Shown here piece after piece: positions 57,050 to 64,000 of a DNA stretch of 64,000 nt (within the stretch, counting starts at the first letter, position 1; the number at the start of each line of letters is the position of its first letter). The notes beneath the pieces were generated by a model. The model searched no databases. It saw only the letters and a program-made list of their open reading frames with translations, and was not told the origin of the DNA. This stretch comes from Symsagittifera roscoffensis (lineage: Eukaryota > Xenacoelomorpha > Acoela > Convolutidae). Where the stretch lies: contig NC_087062.1 in the NCBI RefSeq assembly GCF_963678635.1, positions 37,536,518 through 37,600,517 on the forward strand, written 5' to 3'. The translations under genes were made by a program, and so were the position numbers.

Positions 57050-58779
57050 GTGAATTCTTTTCTGATGGATGAGGTGATATCTACTCTACAGAAACAATAG
57101 TAATATAGTAGTTGTGTAATGATCGCGTACCAAATCTATTTTCTGAACAACCTTGCCATGACCTCACTATATTCTCTTGTAAGTTAGGTTAATTTGTGCA
57201 ACTCAGCTGATAGCCCATTGTCAGTAATAATTTTGTCGACTCAATGTACTGAGAACCATTTTGAATTTGATATTTCAAAGACGGTCAATAGCACTTAAAG
57301 CTCTACTTTGACCCTAGCCAATTGTTTCAGGACTTAGCTTTTTTCCGTCGTTATCAACTGATAGTTTTTATACATATGTGTTTTATGCCACTCCTGGGTG
57401 CTTTTTAATATATCATGACTGGCAAAATCCTTAACTGAAGCCTCCACGTAGATCGGATGCTCACAACAAGGCTTTAAACGAAAAATAGAAGGATGATTCT
57501 AAACACAAAAGCCTCCCGGATTCTTTGAAATGGTGTTTTAACCTAGTTAACACCAAAATTTCACGTACCGTAAAGGATGGAGCTATTGGCCGTTTTTTCG
57601 TTTTTTAAAATTTATATGAACACAAAATTAAAGATATACAATAAACCAAGCAAAACTAAAGCTTAAGCAAAAAAGCCAAAAAACAAAATAAAACCAAAAA
57701 AGCCAGAAAGACAGAAAAAAATTAATATCAGTAGCGAATATCTTTCCTGACGAGACGCGATCCGACTTTCTTGCTTATTTTGTGTTTATTTATTTAGTTA
57801 TGTCAAACCTGATTTTAACGATCAACCTATAGAGTCCTTTTTCAAACCAGTACTGTAGGGTTATTTGAGTAATTAAGCACGTTAATGCTATGTTTCCATC
57901 AAGCTGGAAGGGTCAAGTGATTGAAGAGGAAGAACAATCCAACAGTGCAAGGAGCAGCCTAAAAGGCATTAGAACAAGACCAACCGACTGATGGATATCC
58001 TTAAGCATTTTTGAATCATTTTTGGTGCAAAAAGTACGATATCAGTCTGTGGCGATTCGACAGTGACAGTTAGGCAACCGAATTTGATTATTGAATGAAT
58101 CCGGTGGGGTATAATAATTTTATTACTCTTTTTACTACTCGTATTAAACTCATGTTTTGTTTTTCAACCACCAAACTGTTTATCAACGAACGAATTTCAA
58201 AATCAAAATTCTGATTTTTCAATCCCCAAGATTATTGAGATATCTCTAATTTTCCTTTTTTTATACAATTTTTTTTAAATTTTTCCTGACACTCATCGTA
58301 CCATTTTTTAAAATTTTGAAATCATAAATAAGGTTCTTAAAAAATTTTGAAACTTTTTACTTACCCCGATAGAGATTATTTTTCCGATAACATACACTAG
58401 TGAGTCGACAGTTTTTAGAACCTTCTGACCAGTAACCCTTCTTACGTCCCGGAGAAATTGAACTTAACGAGTTTGATTTGGTGTATTCAACAATCCAGCG
58501 GGGTCCAATTTTTATTGTTTTTTTTACAATTTCTCCGGCCAATGAAATTTTTATTGAGATCAAATCAGTAGCTGATAGGCCCAAGGTATAAGCTTTGCAG
58601 AAAAACGGAGCGCAACCTATAAGAGTCGAAAACTTCTGAGTATAGATAAAAACGTTTCGTTTTTTAACTCAAGAACCACCAAACGGATTTGATTTATTTT
58701 AGTATCACTTAATCAGAAAAATAACTATCGCACAAACGATTATTTCTTTTTTTGACAAAAACACCCTGGAAAAATTGTT
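57050..58779 (+). repeat. Core unit
   Basis: Full core with donor-like CTTGTAAGTT near 57,178. The acceptor-like site is altered (ATATTTCAAAG). Confidence 0.7.
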
Positions 58780-61542
58780 GAAAGACCCAATCCTGAATTT
58801 ATTTTATATGTCATTCTGGAAGGTTTTATTTTTCGATCGTACCTGGATGGGTCCCCATTTCACCACCCAGGAGAGTTCCCAATCCGGAAGATTCCCTTTC
58901 GCCAATCCTGAAGGATCCTTAATTTTTGAACGTCTCCGGAAGGCTCCCCATTTCGTCAACGCAAAAGGGTCCCAATCGGGAAGGGTCCGTAATTGTCAAT
59001 CTGTAAGGGTCCTGTTTTTCGAGCGCACCCGGTGCACCATTCCGCCAATCCGGGAGGATCCTAATCCGGAAAGTTCCTCTTTTTTGATCGCACTCAGAGG
59101 GGGCAACGCTTCGCCAAACAGGAAGGTTCCCAATCCCATAAGGTTCTTTTTCACTAATACGGAAGGTTCGTAAAATTTCAAACGTACACGGAGGAGTCCT
59201 CATTTTGCCAATCCGGAAGGGTCCTTATTCGCCAATCTAGAAGGTTCCCGACTTTTCGAACATATCCGGAGGGGTCCCCATCTTTCCAATACGGAAGGGT
59301 CCCATTCGCAAGGGTCCTTGTTCGCCAATCTGTTAGACTCGAACTTTTCGATCGTACGCGGATGAGTCTTCAATTCGCCAAACAGGAAGGTTCCTAATCC
59401 GGAAGGGTCCTTATTCGCCAAACCGGAAGGGTTGTAATTTTTTGAACTTAACCGGGGGGCTTCCCATTTTGTCAATCCGGAAGGGTCCTAATCCCAAAGG
59501 GGTCTTGATTGCCAACCAGAAAGGGTCCTGTTTTTCGAACGCACCGGGAGGAGTCCGAATTTCTCCAATCCGGAGGGTCCTTTTTTGCTGATGATGAAAG
59601 GGTTCTAGACCCAATCCTGAGTTTATTTTATTTGTCATTCTGGAAGGTTTTACTTTTCGATCGTACCAGGATGGGTCCCCATTTCACCAACCAGGAGAGT
59701 TCCCAATCCGGAAGATTCCCTTTCGCCAATCCTGAAGGGTCCTTACTTTTTGAACGTACCCGTAGGGCTCCCCATTTCGTCAACCCAAAACGGTCCCAAT
59801 CGGGAAGGGTCCGTAATTGCCAATCTGTAAGGGTCCTGTTTTTCGAGCGCACCCAGTGGAAACCATTCCGCCAATCCGGGAGGATCCTAATCCGGAAAGT
59901 TCCTCTTTTTCGAACGCGCTCAGAGGGGGCAACGCCTCGCCAAACAGGAAGGTTACCAATCCCATAGGGTCCCCAATCCGGGAGGATCCTAATCCGGAAA
60001 AATCCTGTTTTTCTAACGCACTCAGAGGGGGCAACGCTTCGCCAAACAGGAAGGATCCCAATCCCATAGGGTCCTTTTTCACTAATTCGGAAGGTTCGTA
60101 AAATTTCAAACGTACACGGAGGAGTCCTCATTTTGCCAATCCGGAAGGGTCCTTATTCGCCAATCTAGAAGGTTCCTGACTTTTCGAACATATCCGGAGG
60201 GGTCCCCATCTTTCCAATACGGAAGGGTCCCATTCGCAAGGGTCCTTGTTCGCCAATCTGTTAGACTCTAACTTTTCGATCGTACGCGGATGAGTCTTCA
60301 ATTCGCCAAACAGGCAGGTTCCTAATCCGGAAGGGTCCTTATTCGCCAAACCGGAAGGGTTGTAATTTTTTGAACTTACCCGGGGGGCTTCCCATTTTGT
60401 CAATCCGGAAGGGTCCCAATCCCAAAGGGGTCTTAATTGCCAACCTGAAAGGGTCCTGTTTTTCGAACGCACCGGGAGGAGTCCTAATTTCGCCAATCCG
60501 GAGGGTCCTTTTTTTCTGATGATGAAAGGGTTCTAGTTTTTCGAACGTACCATTGCCAATTTGGAGAGTTCACAATCCGGAAGACTCCCTTCCGCCAATC
60601 CTGAAGGGTCCTTATTGTTTGAACGCACGCGGAGGGCTCCCCATTTCGTCAACCCAAAAGGGTCCCAATCGGGAAGGGTCCGTAATTGCCAATCTGTATG
60701 GGTCCTGGTTTTCGAGCGCACCCGGTGGGCGCCATTCCGCCAATCCGGGAGGATCCTATTCCGGAAAGGTCCTCTTTTTCGAACGCGCTCAGAGGGGGCA
60801 ACGCCTCGCCAAACAGGAAGGTTACCAATCCCATAGGGTCCCCAATCCGGGAGGATCCTAATCCGGAAAAATCCTGTTTTTCTAACGCACTCAGAGGGGG
60901 CAACGCTTCGCCAAACAGGAAGGTTCCCAATCCCATAGGGTCCTTTTTCACTAATTCGGAAGGTTCGTAAAATTTCAAACGTACACGGAGGAGTCCTCAT
61001 TTTGCCAATCCGGAAGGGTCCTTATTCGCCAATCTAGAAGGTTCCTGACTTTTCGAACATATCCGGAGGGGTCCCCATCTTTCCAATACGGAAGGGTCCC
61101 ATTCGCAAGGGTCCTTGTTCGCCAATCTGTTAGACTCGAACTTTTCGATCGTACGCGGATGAGTCTTCAATTCGCCAAACAGGAAGGTTCCTAATCCGGA
61201 AGGGTCCTTATTCGCCAAACCGGAAGGGTTGTAATTTTTTGAACTTAACCGGGGGGCTTCCCATTTTGTCAATCCGGAAGGGTCCTAATCCCAAAGGGGT
61301 CTTGATTGCCAACCAGAAAGGGTCCTGTTTTTCGAACGCACCGGGAGGAGTCCGAATTTCGCCAATCCGGAGGGTCCTTTTTTTCTGATGATGAAAGGGT
61401 TCTAGTTTTTCGAACGTACCATTGCCAATTTGGAGAGTTCACAATCCCGATAGATCCTTATTCGCAGATCATCAATTAGAACCTTCACCGCTATTGAATA
61501 TAAACGTAGAACTGGTAAAATCAGAAAAACAACCCTTCAAAG
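58780..61542 (+). repeat. Longest satellite block
   Basis: About 2.7 kb of GGGTCC satellite. A segment of about 970 bp at 59,880-60,540 and 60,780-61,430 is duplicated nearly exactly (for example GATGATGAAAGGGTTCTAG at both ends). Monomer spacing measured on TTTTCGA(A/T) words near 60.2-60.5 kb is 92, 95, 92 and 78 bp. Confidence 0.75.
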
Positions 61543-62021
61543 TTACGGGAAATTTGCCACGGAAAGGCGGAAACAGAACAATTAGTAGTTTTAATTGAAA
61601 TGATTGGGATATTAGGAGACTTAAGCGGATGATTTGAGCGTCCATGACATTTGACAGTTTGCTTTTCGCAAAAACTGAAGCGCGAAATTCAGAACAACGG
61701 TTTTCGCTGCTAGATATGAAACAATTTTTGAAAACGGGCAGTACGAACGTGAACCACGATCGACCAATTAAAGACAAAAGAATCCCGCCGAGTTGTGACG
61801 ATTATGCAGCTACAACATTTTCCCATCCCAGCTACAATCGTTTTTTGCCATACTTCACCAATTGGGAAAACTACTACTTCTTCTGGTAGCACAGAAGGCG
61901 CTTCTTCAGTGAGCTGAAAAAATCCGGTAGGGTCTCTTATTGAACTGGAGAACTATCTTTTTAACATTTTCAGCTTCTCGCTATGTCCTGAGTCAAAAAA
62001 AAACATCAAACTTTGTTTTCA
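61543..62021 (+). repeat. 476-bp insert, copy 3
   Basis: Same insertion point; here the left edge reads CTTCAAAGTTACGGG and the right edge GTTTTCAG/ATCATGAGACG. Confidence 0.8.
61644..61889 (+). CDS. 81-codon ORF of the insert, copy 3, unknown
   Basis: Intact, more diverged homologue of 46,208: MTFDSLLFAKTEARNSEQR, LLDMKQFLKTGSTNVNHD, PSCDDYAATTFSHPSYNRF and FTNWENYYFFW, then TAG. Unknown function. Confidence 0.35.
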   Translation: MTFDSLLFAKTEARNSEQRFSLLDMKQFLKTGSTNVNHDRPIKDKRIPPSCDDYAATTFSHPSYNRFLPYFTNWENYYFFW

Positions 62022-63492
62022 GATCATGAGACGTTAAGATTGGAGGGCAAGGGTTCATTCTTTTCTGATGGATGGGATTATTTGCTCTACTCTACAAAAA
62101 CAATAGTAATATAGTAACTTTGTAATGATCGCGTACTAATCCTGTTTATGGACAATCTTGTGGTCTTTCGATACTGAAACCCAGCGATGAGCCCTCTATA
62201 TTCACTTGTAAGTTAGGTTAATTTGCGCAACTCAGCTGATAGCCCATTGTTAGTAACAATTTTGTTGACCCAATGTACTCAGAACCACGTTTAATTTGCT
62301 ATTGTAGAGACGCAATAGCACGTAAAGCTCTAATTTGACGCTAGCCATTTGTTTCAGGATTTAGCTTTTTTCCGCCGTTATGAACTTCGGACGATTATTA
62401 CATATGGGTTTTTATGGCAGTCTTGGGTGATTTTGTTATATTAAAATTGGCAAAATCCTTTCCGATTTTCAAAAAGGAGAATGGATGCTCGCAATTAGGC
62501 TTTCAAACGACAAATAGGAGAGTGACTGTAAACACGAGAGCCTCCCGGATTCTTTGAAATGGTTTTTTAAATTAGTTAATACCAAAATTTCAAGTACCGT
62601 GAAGGATGGAGGTTTTGGCCGTCTTTTCGTTCTTAAAAGGTTATATGACCAAAAAATTTAAAAATAAACATTTAACCAAGCAAAAATAAAGTTTTACCAA
62701 AAAAACTAGAAGAAACAAAATATAACCAAAGAAACTAAAAAAGAAAAGAAAAAAAACAGTAGAGAATATGTTTCCTGACGAGACGCAATGCAATTTTCTT
62801 GCTTATTTTGTGTTTATATGTTTAGTTATATCAAACCTGATTGTAACGACCTACCTATAGTGTCTTCTGTTGAACCAGCACTGTAGGGTTATTTGAGTAT
62901 TTAAGCATGTTAATGCTAAAATTCCATCAAGCTGGAAGGGTCAAAATAAAGAAGAGGAAGAACTATCCAACAGTGTAAGGAGCAGCAAAAAGGTCACTAG
63001 GACAACAACAATCGACTGATGGATATCCTCAAATTTTTTTAAATCATTTCCGGTAGAAAAAGTACGATATCAGCCTGTGGGCGATTCGACAGTTAGGCAT
63101 CCGAATTCGGTTGTTGATTGAATCTGGAGGGGTATAATCCTACTAATACTACTCGTATGTAACTCATATTCTGTTTTTCAACCAAATTGTCTATCAACGA
63201 ACCAATTTTCAGATCAAAATTCTGATTAACAAGCCCCAGAAAAAAGATAGTAACGTTTGACTAAGGAATTTTACGTTGTTTGAACAATTAGGAAGGGTAA
63301 GTGTCCTCAAAAACAGCACAAAGACGACAGATAAATCAGGTAAATCACCCCTTCCAGATAGTTGAAAATACAAAATGAGCAAACTGCCTAGAGGCAGAGG
63401 GACCCAAATTTAAAAGAAACTCTTCCCAGTTAGTTAATTTTACTTATAAACAGTTTAACGAGCGTAACTGGAGATGTCTTGAAACTATCGAC
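62022..63492 (+). repeat. Uninterrupted ancestral-type unit
   Basis: Its left part has the ACCACGTTTAATTTGC word shared only with 4.3 kb. Its right part (about 63,290-63,492) matches the A-type tail (CGAGCGTAACTGGAGATGTC versus 25,525). It thus joins the two halves that the Maverick separates at 4,528/23,888. Confidence 0.7.
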
Positions 63493-64000
63493 CATGCCTG
63501 GAGGTATTTTAGTTGTTCAGCTTTGGATCTGAGATTTCGCTATTCACTTTGACAGATTGGGACCTGTTTGATAGATAACATTTCAATATTGTGATCAAAT
63601 TTCTACCTACTCCGTTTGTGAAATGCTTCATCAAGAGATCACCGTAGTCAACACGGTCGAACGCTTTATTCAAGTCCGTAAAAACGGTCTCCATATCACT
63701 CGCTTCATCCTGACTTTTCTAGGCTATCTGTAAGAAAGTTAATAGCTGTAAGACCGTGGATTTATTCTTCCAAAACCCATGTTGTGAACTATGAAACATA
63801 GGTGATAGATGTTTGTATAATCTCCTAAATATGATACAGTCAAATGTTTTTGAAACTGTACAAAGAAGGGGACGGGTCTATAATTTTCAATGTCACTATT
63901 ATTGTCTTTTTTATGAATTGGGTTGATTATAGCTGCTTTCCAGTAGTCTGGAAAACGCCTAGTTTGATTAATTTTAGAAAATAATTCATAGATAGAATGA
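63493..64000 (-). pseudogene. Second LINE reverse-transcriptase fragment, continues past right edge
   Basis: Minus-strand reading from the edge gives FSKINQTRRFPDYWKAAIIN, then PIHKKDNNSDIENYRP, stops, and then METVFTDLNKAFDRVDYGDL and KCYLSNRSQSVKVNSEISDP. These are the palm and fingers blocks of a non-LTR reverse transcriptase, different in sequence from the LINE at 1-3.5 kb. It stops abruptly at 63,493 against repeat-unit sequence before the YADD block, so the 3' end is missing, unlike the usual 5' truncation. A rearrangement probably cut it. Confidence 0.8.

Larger units (their letters stand above)
23888..63492 (+). repeat. Tandem repeat domain: core units alternating with 92-bp satellite blocks
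   Basis: About 40 kb made of four sequence types in repeating order: A heads, core (B) units, satellite blocks rich in GGGTCC, and a 476-bp insert in three places. Marker words such as AATGATCGCGTACCAA, GTCGACTCAATGTACTGA, TTCGACAGTGAC and CAATCCAGCGGGGTCC recur many times in the same orientation. No convincing host gene was found; open frames in the satellite are by-products of its composition and repeat period. The ends are the Maverick right TIR and a LINE fragment. Confidence 0.85.

Noticed and set aside
26311-62021. TTAGGC words in each core as nematode telomere repeat
   Set aside because: Only single occurrences (for example CTGTTAGGCAGCC), never in tandem.
23888-63492. Repeats as a CRISPR array or as bacterial DNA
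   Set aside because: Repeats are not separated by unique spacers of constant size, and the window has LINEs, splice-type sites and a eukaryotic virus-like transposon.

Overview
The window looks like a piece of an animal nuclear genome, most likely a nematode (Caenorhabditis-like). It is AT-rich and gene-poor, has many TTTTCAG-type splice acceptors, and holds a CR1-like LINE with SGNH-esterase and PHD-type ORFs plus a virus-like Maverick/Polinton transposon. No intact single-copy host gene, rRNA or tRNA was recognised. Almost everything is mobile or repetitive DNA.

Layout. (1) 1-3,555, minus strand: a decayed CR1-like LINE running off the left edge (SGNH-esterase ORF, then PHD/coiled-coil ORF1, then endonuclease-reverse transcriptase ORF2). 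(2) About 3,590-4,528: an imperfect inverted repeat, a stray Maverick TIR piece and the left half of a repeat unit that recurs through the right half of the window. (3) 4,529-23,887: a 19.4-kb Maverick/Polinton bounded by about 255-bp terminal inverted repeats (AGTAGAAG...CTTCTACT). On its minus strand, reading leftward from 16.5 kb, are the polymerase N-terminus, PC4-like modules, a conserved Cys/His ORF, packaging ATPase, a small basic ORF, integrase, minor capsid, a pX-like basic protein, a capsid-like fragment and an adenovirus-type cysteine protease. The polymerase catalytic half lies on the opposite strand at 21.3-23.5 kb. All the main genes carry stops and frameshifts, so the copy is dead. 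(4) 23,888-63,492: a roughly 40-kb tandem domain. Core units of about 0.9-1.7 kb alternate with blocks of a satellite of about 92 bp built from degenerate modules ending in GGGTCC. Higher-order duplications (6,266 bp; about 7.19 kb; 1,176 bp) and shared inversions and inserts overlie this. (5) 63,493-64,000, minus strand: a second LINE reverse-transcriptase fragment that runs off the right edge.

History that the sequence suggests. The unit at 62.0-63.5 kb is continuous. Its left part matches 4.1-4.5 kb and its right part matches 23.9-25.5 kb, so the Maverick apparently landed inside one such unit. Copies near 30.1, 37.3 and 50.2 kb keep fragments of the Maverick right TIR, so the right junction was amplified after insertion. 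Inside the Maverick, inverted PC4-like arrays (13.7-15.2 and 20.1-21.3 kb) flank a segment that appears to have flipped, which splits the polymerase gene.
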